A stretch of DNA of 64,000 nt from Bombus terrestris (taxonomy: Eukaryota; Arthropoda; Insecta; Hymenoptera; Apidae): the NCBI RefSeq assembly GCF_910591885.1, contig NC_063283.1, positions 6,743,001 to 6,807,000 of the forward strand, given 5' to 3'. The position numbers and the translations under genes were made by a program. The notes under the pieces were generated by a model, which was not told the origin of the DNA, searched no databases, and saw only the letters and a list, made by a program, of their open reading frames with translations. Shown here piece after piece: positions 49,991 to 62,620 of this stretch; within the stretch, counting starts at the first letter, position 1; each line of letters begins with the position of its first letter.

Positions 49991-52900
49991 ACTAGATTTC
50001 TGATTTACTGCTTAAGGAATGGGAAATGTTACGACGACGCGTTATGGTTCTCTTGTACAATGCCCCCTTTCTTCTACGTCGATGCTCATTCACAACAGTC
50101 CATTGTAATCAATCGATCGAAATCTAGAGCTGTTTCCTCGATAATCCTTCGACCTCCGAATCAGTGTTTCTTAACTCCTTGCACCGAGACATTCTTCTAT
50201 ACGGTAAAAGAGTTCGATCCACTTATATCTATAACCATCGCAAAACAGACGTTTACTTTCCATTCGGAATATTCATTTTTATTAAATTAATAAAAAAGGA
50301 TTGAACAATAGAACAACTAAATTATCATCGATTCTCAATTTTTTTGCAAATGTCATAGAAAAGATTCTCTTTCTCTTCGAAGTATTTGTCCTTCGTTATT
50401 CATCCCTGTTAAATAACAATAAAAGAATCTTCGTTTTGCCTAACAATTAAATAACGAAATAAGAATACCAATCTCCTATTTTTTTTTCTTTTTTGAAAAT
50501 ATAATAAAAGAAGTTTACATCATGGAGTTTACATCGTTGAAACGAGCTTAGTTTTAAGGGGCGTTGAAAGGGAGAAAACTCGGTGCGAGAAATCTTCAAA
50601 TTTAATGATCTTCGGGTTTACGACCGGAGCTGAAAGACCCAACTGTTCCATTTTTCATCTTTCTCGCTCTTTCCCGTACTTAGTCTTCCGCTTTTACGTG
50701 TCGAATTTTCTTTAATGGAAGAGATTCAAGAGACCAAAGCTACGTGCGCACCTTTTTGCGCGACACTTTGTGGGAGGTCTTTGAACCGTATTCCTTTAAA
50801 CATTTTCTATCGGACAGACAATACACGTGCAGCCCATAAAACATTGCTCTCCCTCGTGTTTTTATTTTCCTCCTTTTCTCTCTCTCTCTCTTTCTGCCTC
50901 TCTTTCTCTTGTTCGTATAAAAAATCTGTTTTGTTTTCTGCTTCATCACCGAACAAACTCAGGTTTTTTGCTTCCACTTCTCTTGGGAAGATTCTACACC
51001 TTCACTTCGAAGAACGAAACTTGCTCTTTTATTTACGTTGCCTGAAGCTGTAGAAGTTGGCATCAGGTTCTGAATTTTTATAGTTCATGTACTTCGCGTA
51101 TAGCGACAAATTGGCTATATATTTAGCTTAGTTACTATCCTGGTGTTAAATTAATTCCAATTTTCAGTTACCTAGTTTAGGGAACTTGCTCTTAGGTTAT
51201 AATTAAAAAAAATTACGAAAGAGATTACGAAAGAGATTTATAATTTGCTTGAAACTTTGACTAACAAAAGAACTCAGTATCATATAAAAGCAATTGGAAC
51301 AAATATGTCTCCTCGAAATTAACAATTAGATGCTCCTTAAAACTTAATCTTAAAAAGATATTTCTCTTATATCAACTAGAATCATAAATTTCACCAAAAA
51401 AAAGAAAAAAGAAAAAATATATATCTCAACAGAATTCGTAGAAAAAGTCCACATCCATCCAGACATTCCCATTTACAAAAAGTCTGCCTTTCATCCTGCG
51501 CCAATAAATCTGAAAATGGAAGAAGAATTTAGCCAGCGAAAATTCCAAAAAATAATTTAACGAGGCAGAACCCTACGTCTGGCTCGGTGACTTTAATGGC
51601 TGCACAGGCGGTGTCTTCGTTCGAAAAGCAAGAAGCGCGATCGTCTGACAGAATTCGCATTCGGCTCGATCATTCTTCTAGGGTAGCAGCTGTGCTCGGT
51701 CAACCCTCGTGTGTTTATCTCCCTCGCCACACTTCCCCGTTCCTTCTACCCCTGCTGTTGCTCGATAGAAAAGGAGAAGTTTCTCGCAGAGAAACGAGCG
51801 TACAGCCATTCGAACAGCTGACGAGCCTTTAAAACTTTCGGCGCTGGCTTTTTACCTGAGCTCATGTTGCATCGAAATGGCGTGGCTTCCTCTCTCGGAT
51901 CTCGAATCGCAAGGCACGGTCATTATTCGGACAATAAACTCGTGGAACGAGCTTACTTTCGATCTGCCAGCTTCGATTCTGCCTGAATAGAGGAATCGTG
52001 TAGATTCAAAGGGAAATGCCAAATCGACCGGCGAAGGAAGAAGGGAAATTTTTGTTCGCTGGGAAAAAATGAAGAAAAATGAAGCAGATTTGAGAAAACG
52101 GAAAGCGAATCAGATTCGTTCGAGTTAGACTGGTACACAGCATAGGGATGCCATTGTTTTATGAAAAATTGTGCTTGCAAGCGAAAGTTGCACGGTTCTG
52201 AGTTAATCTTTGATTTTTGTTATTTGGTTTGTTACATACCTTGTTATTAATTATTTTTCGTGATACGCGTATGTTATCTTTATTGTGAATTATGTAATTT
52301 TAAGAGTTTGTTACAGTTTATGTTTTGACTTCTTTATGACTTTAGAATTTGTTACTGTTATAATGTATATAATTTATTATTGTTATATCTTTATTGCAGT
52401 TTATGTTTCCGTTAAAATTTTATCGGAGTCATCAGTTATTTTAAACAAAATAGTTTTAAAAAAAGAAAACAGACAATTACAGCCAATGCTGTCTACTTTC
52501 CAAGCTTCGTCCTATTCAAGTATGGTTCTTCTTCTCTATCTATAAAACTTTATCTCACGTAGTATCCTACAAGACATCTAAATCGTAGCTTTTTGTAAAT
52601 CATCACAGTTTTTCCTTCCTTAGTTCGTTATTATACCTGACGTTCCAAAAAAGCAACATCACGAAGGCCATTCCCGCGAACGTAACAAACTTCAACCACC
52701 ACTCTTCTCAGACAATGACCAGCAAGATCGTTCTCTGTGAACCTTTTAGACGTGCCACGAAACGATGACAGCCTCTTCTTAAACCGCAATCTTGATCCCC
52801 TAATGCCTTGTCCAAGCATTACTTCCAAATAAAACTAATCCCCATTATTCATAAATACCAATTCTCACTTTGAGATCAAGTTAAGAAAAGCGGAAAGTTA

Positions 52901-52999
52901 TATTCGATTATTTTTTAAACGTGAAAATATGGAAAGCCAAAATGCCCTCTTTTCAATACGTAGGAACGCAAAACGTATCGCATCAATAGCAATCGATGA

Positions 53000-53590
53000 A
53001 GATTACAAAACTGGAAAATTTCAAAGTGTACAGATTGTACATAGATCATGAAGTATGTAAAGTTTAAGAGTCACTTTCGGATTACAGAAAGTTGGAAATT
53101 TGGAAAACGCTGAAAATTGCCACGCAATTGAAATGAAAATCACAGAAACATTTCCAAAGTACAAACTTAACACACAGGACACAACAGTATGTTTTTAAAG
53201 TTCAAGGTTCACAAAATCCCACAAATCACAAAAATACTTCCAAGCTATAGTACTTGGTCAACACACAGTACACGAGGGAAAGGAGGTTTTCAAAGTTCGC
53301 GTACAGGTCACAAATTACAAAAGGAAAATTTCCAAGATACAAAGTTCGTACACGAATCACAAATGCTAAAAGAGAAAACTTCCAAGATCCAGACTTCATA
53401 CATACGTGAATCACAGAGAACACAGGGCTTACAAAATACAAATTCTTTCACGAATCACAGATTAATAATAATAAAATTCCCCCAAAAAACGATCATTTGC
53501 AAAGTACAAAATTCCCGTATAAATCCCCCCAAAACAGGGATTTCCGAGGTGCACAGTTCACACTCAGAGCATAGATTTCTGATCAGAACC
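53000..53590. repeat. Diverged array with about 50 bp unit; explains a 217-codon open frame
   Basis: Between about 53150 and 53580 the motif order is CAAAGTTC, TACACGAATCACAAA, an A-rich spacer, then TTTCCAAGATA, recurring roughly every 50 bp with many changes. Similar pieces extend back to about 53000. The + strand frame at 53189-53842 (ATG start) runs through the array into CpG-rich DNA. It has no recognised domain and its first half is a translation of the repeat, so I treat it as non-coding. Confidence 0.6.
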
Positions 53591-53608
53591 TCTCTCTCTC
53601 TCTCTCTC
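53590..53608. repeat. (CT)n microsatellite
   Basis: A CT run that marks the change from the A-rich diverged array to CpG-rich sequence. Confidence 0.95.
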
Positions 53609-54105
53609 GAGTTCCCGGGATACGCATCGGGTTATTCCGCGTCCGTTCCTCCGTTGCCTGACTCGTTCGCGGTTTTTCTGGTTCTTTTTGCCTCGGTGAA
53701 TCACTCGGCCCTCCCGCGGCAGAGATTCTCAGTTGGCGATCTCAGCTCCGCGGCGAAACGCAGGTGGAAAGAGAGTCGCGGGTATGGCGGCGCACACCAG
53801 GATAACGACACGTGTCTCGAACAGTCCTCGGCCGCTTCCTAGACGGAGAAAAAGGCCGTCGACAACCACCGTGACTCATGTGCCGTTTAAGGTCGAACCG
53901 GTGAGCTGTCGAATGGATTCGTGACGAAATTCCTTCGGACAACGAACGATCGTTGCGTAAGTCGAGTGCCCAGAGAATCGATCCAATCGAACAATAACCT
54001 GCCATCGATCTGTTACTCTTGTCGCAGTCTTTCACGTGTTTTGCGTGGATTACGTGGATAGTCTTGCAAAACGGTTTCTCAGAAGAATTTGCATTGACTA
54101 ATGTG

Positions 54106-54690
54106 GATTGGTATGTAAGTATTGGGACACCTGTTTATTTGTTACATTTATTCCAAGACTTGAGAATATTTGGTATTTCATGTTATTAGTAGAAATTCAT
54201 ATTTTTATAAAGGCAAATAAAGGAACAGAACCTAATGTTTTATCTATTAAATTCCATGACTGGTCGTAAACTTTGCATATTTTGCAAAGGTGTGTGCATT
54301 ATTATATTATTATATTCCTCATGAATATATGAAAATCTGCGGTCTAATTGTAAGGCATGTACAGTTAATACAAAAAGTATTGGTACATCGTTGTATTTAT
54401 TATAGTACTTATATACTCATTAAGTTCAAGTATATTAAATTTCTTATGACATATAATATAGTACTTTCGTGTGATTACTTAACCTGATTAAGACCTTAAC
54501 GCTATGAAAATGAAACGTAAAACCTGAGAAAAAAAACCACTGCACTGGAAAATAAGGGTGTGCGATAATACTTTTCGTAACCACTGTATGATGCATATCA
54601 GGTTCGCAAATAATACACGTAGAATGTGAAAGTAGTAAAGAGCAATTTGTACTAAATATCACTAGGTGTCCTAATACATGCTTATAATAT
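54106..54690. mobile_element. Older Tc1/mariner-like element interrupted by MITE copy B
   Basis: On the left, AAGTATTGGGACACCT lies near 54117-54132. On the right the complement reads GTATTAGGACACCT near 54664-54677. These match over the inner part of a Tc1-like terminal repeat. The outermost bases have decayed, so the boundaries are approximate. Removing the 229 bp nested MITE leaves about 350 bp with no transposase. Confidence 0.5.
54360..54588. mobile_element. MITE family copy B, 229 bp, nested in an older element
   Basis: The ends are TACAGTTAATACAAAAAGTA and, complemented from the right, TACAGTGGTTACGAAAAGTA. The length is within 2 bp of copy A at 46304-46534 and the interior blocks are collinear in the same orientation. 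It is flanked on both sides by an outer pair of inverted sequences near 54.1 and 54.68 kb, indicating insertion into another element. Confidence 0.8.
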
Positions 54691-55159
54691 GAAGCTGATT
54701 CTCGTTTGTAGGAGACATCGTTATAACGTAGATTTCAGGTGCTAGATAACAGGAATTGATTTTCTGTTTACTCAATCGACACCTTTGAGGTTTTCACTGT
54801 TCGATGCTTGATCGCATAGGCGGTCCATCTTCGTCTATATCTTAACATAACTCTTATTTAACTGGAAAAAAGACTTCACCCTGTTTTTTCCTACAATTAA
54901 TCAACTAATAAATTTCAATAATTATTCCCCGCAATTAACAGAACCCAAGATCCACGATGGAAATTTCAAAAGTCTCGAACAAACAGGGAATCGACTCCTC
55001 CAACCAGGAAACCTACGATATAATCTTTGGAAAGCATTTCTCTGAAATTTAAATGCCAACCAACAAACGTATCAAAACCTGAAATTCTGAAAGAAGTTCA
55101 CTTCCACGATTATCCACAAGTTGATCACTCTCCATAGTCGTCTGGTCGTGGAAGATCTT

Positions 55160-55290
55160 CGCTCACGTGGCAAAGAGGAGCCAGCTTCCTCGAGCAGCCC
55201 GATCACTGACCGTCCTCACTGACTGGTCAGGTTAGTTTGTGTGCGTTCACACCCATCCACCCACTTTCCGCTCAACCTGTGACGTCACAG
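55160..55290. promoter_or_regulatory. Candidate enhancer or promoter with E-box and CRE
   Basis: The palindromic E-box CACGTG is at 55164-55169. A perfect 14-bp palindrome CTGTGACGTCACAG at 55277-55290 contains a full CREB/ATF site, TGACGTCA (55280-55287). The 55140-55400 interval is more GC-rich than its flanks. It lies within the putative intron, so an intronic enhancer or an alternative promoter is possible. Confidence 0.35.
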
Positions 55291-57340
55291 CATCGCGAAT
55301 GGAACCCGTCTTTGTTCCCACAAGCGTTTCGCAAACCGGTTTACCAATGGTTCCGCGTGCCCTGTCAGCTGGCAGGACCGTTTAATCGGTTGGAACCGTT
55401 TCTATTTTAAAGGATCGCCCATTTTAAAGGATCCTCCTCGACTCCTTATCCTTCCAAGAATAGTTCATTCATGTCCGTTAAAGCGTTGCCAAGCGTTCCA
55501 TCGCGGATTTAGATAAGGATGAGCGAGTAGATTTTACGCAAGTAGGCGCGTTGTCCTTATGGCGCTACTCGGCTGCTATCTATTCTGGTTAGACTTAGAC
55601 CTTTGGCAAATAGAATCTTGTTTTCGCGTGTTATCTTTGTATTGTCTTTTGGCCTGTTCAGTGGACTCTGATGGTTTACACGAGGATGAAGTGCGTGGAA
55701 ATTGGGCCCAATGATTGGGCTGTTTGTTGGAGATTTGGTTTAAGAGAGAAATCAGGATATCAGGATATCCTATTTTTTAAGAGAGATATTGAGAGCATAT
55801 TTTAAGAGAGATATTGGGAATAATTCATAGAGCTTTCAATAGTCTATACATACTGTTTTGTGTCTGATAAAATTAGGTAGAACTTAACGTAATCGTAATA
55901 CAAATATTAAGTTTTACAATAATTAATCTTATTTGGATACTAAAGAAAATTAAAGAGAGGTGTTCGATATTGGTTAACTAAAATGGTTTCGTTTTTCTAT
56001 AACAGCATGTTGGGTCTCATATATATATACAGTGGATTAAAATTCACGATATAAGTGTAATCAGGGGAAATCTTCTGTGGCTCGAGATAAGACGAAACTC
56101 GAGAAATGAAATATTACTTTGGAGGCTTCGTTTTTCAAGAAAATTGCATTTGCTACCTACCCAGTTAGAAACTAGTCAAGTTCCCGTATACTTGATAAGT
56201 TTTTGAACTCGAAGTTTTGAAGCCTCCACGTCTGCGATGTCAAGTTTTCGGGTTGAAGTGGTTTGGGAAGTTGGTTATGATCCAGTTTCGAAGATTTCTG
56301 TGTCGTATGTCTTTTATCGGCCAGGTATTTGGCAGTTTTTCGAACTTCCTGCAAAGCAGATACGGAGGACGGAAACGAGACTGAATCACAGACCGGAAAC
56401 TCGCGTCATCGATGTAGTGTACCTGAACGCTATCGTGAAAGAGATTTCCACGAGCAATGTGCTAGCTTTTTTGTTCTTCCTGTTCCCTTTTATCTTGCAT
56501 TTAGAGAAATATTTTCAGCGCTGAACCTTGTTCTGTTATCTTTAATATCAAGCGCCAAGAATCCTTTGTTAATCGAGCTTATGTTGCTACGATAGATCTA
56601 CGCATTTTTCTTCTGTATTTAAGAGATTAATTTGTTTAAACATGTACATTCAGAAAAATTCACTATTCAGCTCGTCGGCAGTCAAATTAATCTGAAGAGA
56701 TGAACTCCATTTCTTACGAACTTCTTCATTTTACTATCCGTTCTATTGCAAATCTTAAAAATTATAATATACGTATCTTACAAATATAAATTATATTACA
56801 CTATGTAATAAAATTAAAAGTATATGTATCTATAAAATTTAAATGTAATATCTAAGTATAATAATATATTATAATATAATACAGTTAACACTGAGTATCT
56901 TGAAGATCAAGCAATTTATGTCCATAAAATTCCCCACAAGAGAGTTGCGTAAGTAATTGTATCTTCCACGGTCAGTGAATATTAAAAATAAAATGAATAT
57001 TAAAAAAATATCACGTCTGTAATCGTCCCTGAATACATCTATTTATAGAGTTAATCAGCGTGACTTCCGAACGATTCAGTTAACAGCTGAAAATATATGT
57101 CTTGCGATCCTTCCATCCTCCACTTTCTTGCTGCAGTTCTTCTTACGAATTTCATTTTTCCTATGCACTAGACCACAACTATGTACGTAGGATCGTAAAA
57201 TTGAAGAAGAAGATATAATAACTGACTCGAAGCGAGAAATAGTATGAGAGGAATTACACTATATCCAAGCAAGGATAGTCGCAGAGTACTTGTACGCGTT
57301 TGGAGCTCGCGGAAGCAAGGTGCGTGAACACCCCAGACAG

Positions 57341-57420
57341 CACGTGCAGGTTCGACGAGGTGCGCGTACCGGAAGTCGCGGCCACTTAATGGATGCGTAC
57401 GAGCTTAACGTACGCACGTG
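57341..57420. promoter_or_regulatory. Candidate regulatory island with two identical E-boxes
   Basis: GCACGTGC occurs twice, with CACGTG at 57341-57346 and 57415-57420, 74 bp apart. The second partly overlaps a perfect inverted repeat GCGTACG/CGTACGC (57395-57415) with a 7-base spacer. The island at 57280-57480 is CpG-rich against AT-rich flanks and is open on both strands, so the frames are not evidence of coding. Confidence 0.3.
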
Positions 57421-57999
57421 CTCGACGCTCCTGTGGAAATTCGTCAGTTCACCCAGACGAGACGCATCCACCCTGAAACGCGCTTCATATGCTTCGTAGT
57501 TTCACTTCTTTTTGATGTACACCTTCATCGCGATCTTGATCATTCTGACCTATGCTTGGGTTCGCTGATCACGTGGACTGAATTCGAGTTGGTTTGAAAA
57601 TGTTTCTTCGAGTTGATGAATTCAACGTGCATGAGTTTTTCGGAACTGCAGAGTTGCGTAACTCAACTTTTATCACCATTGGATTATTATCTTTATTGGA
57701 TTACAAGACACGGAAAATTATGAATGATTCGCTGCAGATTATTTCAAGATTCAGGTAAATTTTTCGACTTCGCGGAGTCAGAAGGTGAAATCGTTTGGCA
57801 CGGCTTGCCGTGTAAACGAATTTTTATTACATCTGGATTATTTATCGGATTTTTGATTGACTAACTAAGTACGAAAAATTGTGAATCGCTGCAAGTTATT
57901 TCGAAGATTTCTTCGATTCTTTCGCTTTAGAGAACAGTGAAACAGGGTTTTACTTAAGAAAATTTATCATATCATAGATTTTTTCGCTTTGTGAAACAA

Positions 58000-60900
58000 A
58001 GAGGCGACATTTTTTCACGTTGTATGCCCTACAATTGGACTATAATTGTCGCATAATAATATATGTAGTATTATAATAATCGACATAATAAAAGAAATTA
58101 TGAATGATTTAGCAGAGGGGTCGTTCCAAAGCGGAGCGTGGAATAAAAGAAATGGAATGTGGAGAGTGAACTGTCAGCAAAAAAATGTAATTCGAACCAC
58201 TGTTCCTCCTCATCTTCAATTTCAATAGTTCCTACACTACAAACTCGTCCTTATAACATTTTCCTTATAACTCTTTCTCTCAAATCAACAATATACTTCA
58301 CTAGTTTCATTGCATAAAATATCGACGACGGCACGTTTGCTACGGAAACAAGTTTCTCGGATTGTCGAAAAGGAAAAAAGGAAGTGGCAAGAGGCCATCC
58401 ATTTAATCTTGCTTTCGCCTGGACGCGTTCTTCTTTCGCGAAAATATATTTTCATCGTCGAAATGGCTCGACGGTTGATTTAAAGAGCGGAGTGTAGCTC
58501 CGTTCGAACATCTGTCGTCGATAGAAGTGCTTCCAGAAGAAACGAGGAACGAGCCAGGAGAGCTTTCGAGCAGTTCATTTGGTAACGATTAGTAGCCCCC
58601 GTTTTCTCGATGAACTCTTCAACTAAAGGGTGGATTCTCGGCTATCGACTCTCGCAGGAATATATTTTTATTTTCTCCAGCTGTCCACTGCAACGTTCTC
58701 AATAACGAACTTTCTACAATGATTATCCTGTTATAAAAACATTTTATTACAAATATCCAAAACATGTAAGAAAATTATTGTCATTTGCTTTCTGGAAAGT
58801 AGAATTCGCAAAATGTTAGAAATTTTAGACCCTTAAATTCTAGCATGGAAGTTGAAATTCTTTGGAGAAATAAATTTACGTTTGATATTAATTTTATATT
58901 AATAAATTTCCTATTTTTTTTAAATAGCGAAAGATAGCTTCGTTTTTTCGAATAGAAGATTTAATTTATCGTTATGAAAGGATTACTAGAAATTTGATTA
59001 GAAAGGATCATTAAGGACTGCTAATATTTCGTTCGTTTTCTAGATAATCACAAAATAATTCCATTAGAAAGATACATTAATATCGGTAACGTTAAAAGAG
59101 AATAATCCCAAATTGAAGATTTTTCACTACAATGAAATATATTGGAATTCCATTTTAGTTAACGTCCAGCTAACTCATCTCTCGCCAATTCTTTCTACGA
59201 ATATGAATTCCTACTATTTGAATGGAAAATCACAATTAATGAAATCTTGGTCGAAGACACCAAACAGTTTCAAACAAACGGCGCTACGTTGTAAATAATA
59301 GCGTAACAAATGCTTGAATTTTGCTAGGAATAGCCTGAAAGAAATAGAATCTGTCGTCGACAGGAGGACAAAGGGGACGTGGTCCATTCGATCGCGAGCT
59401 TTTTCACCGACAATGCACTTTGCTCGCGTCGTCATCTTGAATCTCTCGGTTCTGCTACGGAGAACCCCTCGTCGAGATTTATCGAGGTTGCCTCTTTAAG
59501 GCTTCCTTTTTCTCCGTGGATGCTCTACTGCACCCGGGAGCGTTCGTCGTTCTTTTAATGGAACAAACGTTGAGACATCGAGGCGCTGAAGCCATTTTTC
59601 AACTCGAGAGCGTTCGCCTGGCAGCTTCTGGGTTTCTCCCTATCAATTCTTCAATATCGTTGCACTTGTTTCTCGATAAATCTGTGTTAGCGAATGGTCA
59701 CTGTCGTCGGAAGAAAATAATTCTTTCCGCAAGCTTGCAACGGATCGTGGCGATAATTTCATTTGAATACAGAAAGCATTATAGGAAAATAGTCTTGGTA
59801 GTTTATTTGCTCGTTTTATAAATCCTGTCTATCTTTCGTTATTGATTTTCAATTAAGTTATCGTTCCTTAATACCGTCAAATTCGTATCGATTTTGCTTG
59901 TCCGTTCTCTTTACTAGTTTCAGTAGTTTTTCTCTTTGCTGATCTTTTTAAAGATTAACAGTTATGCAAGTCTTCAGAAGATAAATACAGTTAGGGAAGA
60001 ATGCCAACGTATGAATTAATATATCAATGCGTATAAAGATTTCCATGTCTTTGCTAAATTGAGAGGTGGAAGAATTAAGAATATCGCAAAACAACTTCAC
60101 CGAAACAGGGAAGACTAACTTCGATAATTTATTCCGTTCGCCAATAACAAAACTTCGGTTCATCGGTAAAAAAGCCTAATTGCCTTTTTACCCTTCGATT
60201 CTTCTATCTCGTGGACTAAAATTAAATGAATTCAATGAAACTTCTTTATCTACACTCCTAAAGACTCACCGAAATTCTTCCATAAATCTGACCTATTATT
60301 GAACGTTTGTAGAGGATCAAAATCTAATTTTATTCCTCGACCATTTTTTCACGCTCAAACGTTAAATTTATCTTTCAATCCCATCTGTTTGATCTCGTTC
60401 TCGTCTTATCGTCCGGCAGGGATGAGTCATTTTTCTGAGCAAAGTTAGTTACCGCGGGGACAATGGTCCTTTCAGCCCTCGGTTCGAGGCTGACTTTTTT
60501 AAGGGATGTCCCTTTCCAGCCCTTCGCTCGAGACGCATATTACTCCAGGGAGCACGGCACCGACTCTAGACTTTAATGGAACAAATGTTGCGAAACCGCA
60601 AATCGAAATCGTCCGCGCTGCCAAACGGGAATTGAACGGTGGCGGTTTTTTGAACAGTCGCGCTCAGTGTTCTCGATCAGCTTCTCTAGCACTCTCTTTT
60701 TGTTTGTTCGACGTGTATAGGAGTTGCTTGGAAACAAGTATAGCGCATTGTTATCTCAGCCGCAGTAATCGAATTAAATTGGGCGATACGAAAGACATAG
60801 CTTCGTAAAGTTTTAAATTGAAAATATTCTGGTATATTTTTGAATTTAGAAATTACTTTGAATTAACAAATTATTGTTTAGATTCGTACATATTTGAATT

Positions 60901-61760
60901 TAAAAAATGTTTTAGATAGGCTTTTATACTTTGAAATGTTGAAATTATTGTAGATAGATACACAGGATTAAACTAATATTATAAAATTCGCAGACGCTTG
61001 TATCTTTAAACGTGGAAATTATTTCAGATATATTGATACGTTGGATTTAGGGATTTTTATTTTTCTCCTCTGTTAATGCTATTTCGTTTATTCTGAATTT
61101 TAAGACGACTTAGATTACATCTTCCGTATTAAATTTCGCTTATTTAATACGAGGTACAACTTGAAGTTTCTAAGAAGTTTCAACTTGAATTCGTAATTAT
61201 TATATCAGAGAAAAGCAGTAATTATGCAGTTGAGAATGCCAGTTTTGTAGATGTTTTGAAGATACCGCGAGCGTAGAAGCACAAGTAGATTTATTGTATC
61301 TACGTATGGTACCTGGTTATGATGAATTATTCATTTTATCAGATTAAAAAATCAAGGTGCGCATACTGCGAGTCGAAGTAGCTAGAGATCATCGTACGAT
61401 TTTCCATATTATACAGGAAAAGCGATATTATCGCGGAGAAACCTTCAGATTTTCTGCATGCGTGCGTCTAAAATGAGGCATTAGAACAAACGGTCTACTA
61501 ACGAGATGAAAGATTAGGATATTCTACTTTTTAGACCAGAATATATTGGGTCCAACCTCAATTTTTTAAATGAACATACCCCGTTAGAATTCTACTTCAC
61601 TGAACGACCTACTAATTTTCCGTACAGCACGAGAGAAGAATCTTTTCTACCCTCGATAAACGCAGGGAAAGAAAAATTCGCTAAAGCAAGAAAATCAGTC
61701 AAAAATCTGTAACAATCTTATTACAAAATACTACGAACGTACAGATTAATCAAACACACC
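58000..61760. other. AT-rich stretch with small GC patches, no gene seen
   Basis: Short frames of 60-101 codons occur near 58046, 59113, 59516 and 60506 without recognised domains. GC-richer patches lie at 59340-59620 and 60400-60700. Nothing else is visible. Confidence 0.4.
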
Positions 61761-61762
61761 AG

Positions 61763-62040
61763 TATAGACAAATTATAAAGCAACATAGACGAGAAAAAGC
61801 GAATGCTCGAGAAAGGAACAACCCCCTGTAATTTCGCTTCTGAAGTAGACAAATTTCTTTCTACCCTGTACACCACCCTTCCTATATACGGAATAACGAA
61901 ATAAATCGATATATACAAATCGCAGAGCGACATAGACGAGAGAGGATGAAAGCCGGAAGAAAGAGTAACGCGCAATTTCGCCTCAAGAGCAGAGAAATTT
62001 CCCGAAATTACTCAAATTACCTGAGAACAAGAAAAATCCG
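61763..62040. repeat. Diverged tandem duplication, unit about 147 bp
   Basis: TATAGACAAAT at 61763 and TATATACAAAT at 61910 begin two copies sharing ACATAGACGAGA, then GAAAG-A, AATTTCGC-TC and an AGAAATTTC-like end. Related fragments (TTTCTACCCT at about 61645 and 61856; AATTCGCTAAAGCAA and AATCCGCCAAAGCAA at about 61675 and 62031) suggest a more complex older array. Confidence 0.55.
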
Positions 62041-62229
62041 CCAAAGCAATCCAACAAGAAGATCGACCATGCTTCAACCGTAAATTTACCTTCCTCCGCT
62101 TCTCTGTTCAGCCGGATGCTTCGTTAAGTACGCACCTTCTTCCCCTAAAAACTCGCTGAGACCATCTCGTTCGTCGAAATTCTCACCCCCTACGTTTCAA
62201 ACTCTTGAAAGTTCTTGCTGGCAGCCAGG

Positions 62230-62620
62230 TCCCAATTAAAAGTTCGCGAGCCACGTGTCCGTCCGTCCGAGGCCACTGCAGGCTGATTCAGCGATAATCG
62301 CCGGAAGTCGGTCGAATTCTTGTCGGTTTCCCTCGTCCGCCTGGCGAAAACCCGGCGAACGCGGACAACGGAGGCGATTGGTCGCGGCCTACACTCAATT
62401 GGTCATCCCGCGTGGCGCCCAGAAAGCGAGACGAGACGACTAGCAACGAGTGGATGATTTAATTGTCGCGTGTCAGGAGTTCAAGTGTCGGCGAACGTGC
62501 GATCGGTGACTGCGAACGCGTCTTCAACCCGCCCACAACGTTGTACCCGGGGTCAACATCGTCGACGTTATCGTTGCTGATCGCAGGAAGTTCGCCGGGA
62601 ACCAGCTGTAATTGCCACAA
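62230..62620. promoter_or_regulatory. CpG-rich island with two CCAAT boxes, candidate alternative promoter
   Basis: Inverted CCAAT boxes (ATTGG) lie at 62377-62381 and 62398-62402. The first is inside GCGATTGGTCG, an 11-base string identical to the one around the CCAAT box of the 42.1 kb candidate promoter. The island is strongly CpG-rich. No exon with an ATG and donor could be defended within it. Confidence 0.3.

Noticed and set aside
54106..54690. Possible transposase remnant in the nested elements
   Set aside because: All frames there are under 75 codons and none shows DDE/D-like motifs; the elements are non-autonomous.
56029..56090. TACAGTGGATTAAAATTCAC, resembling a mariner-like end
   Set aside because: No inverted partner CCACTGTA was found within several hundred bases.
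56237..56524. 95-codon + frame with ATG and a hydrophobic Phe/Leu end
   Set aside because: A single hydrophobic stretch from T-rich DNA, no domain, and an overlapping minus frame.
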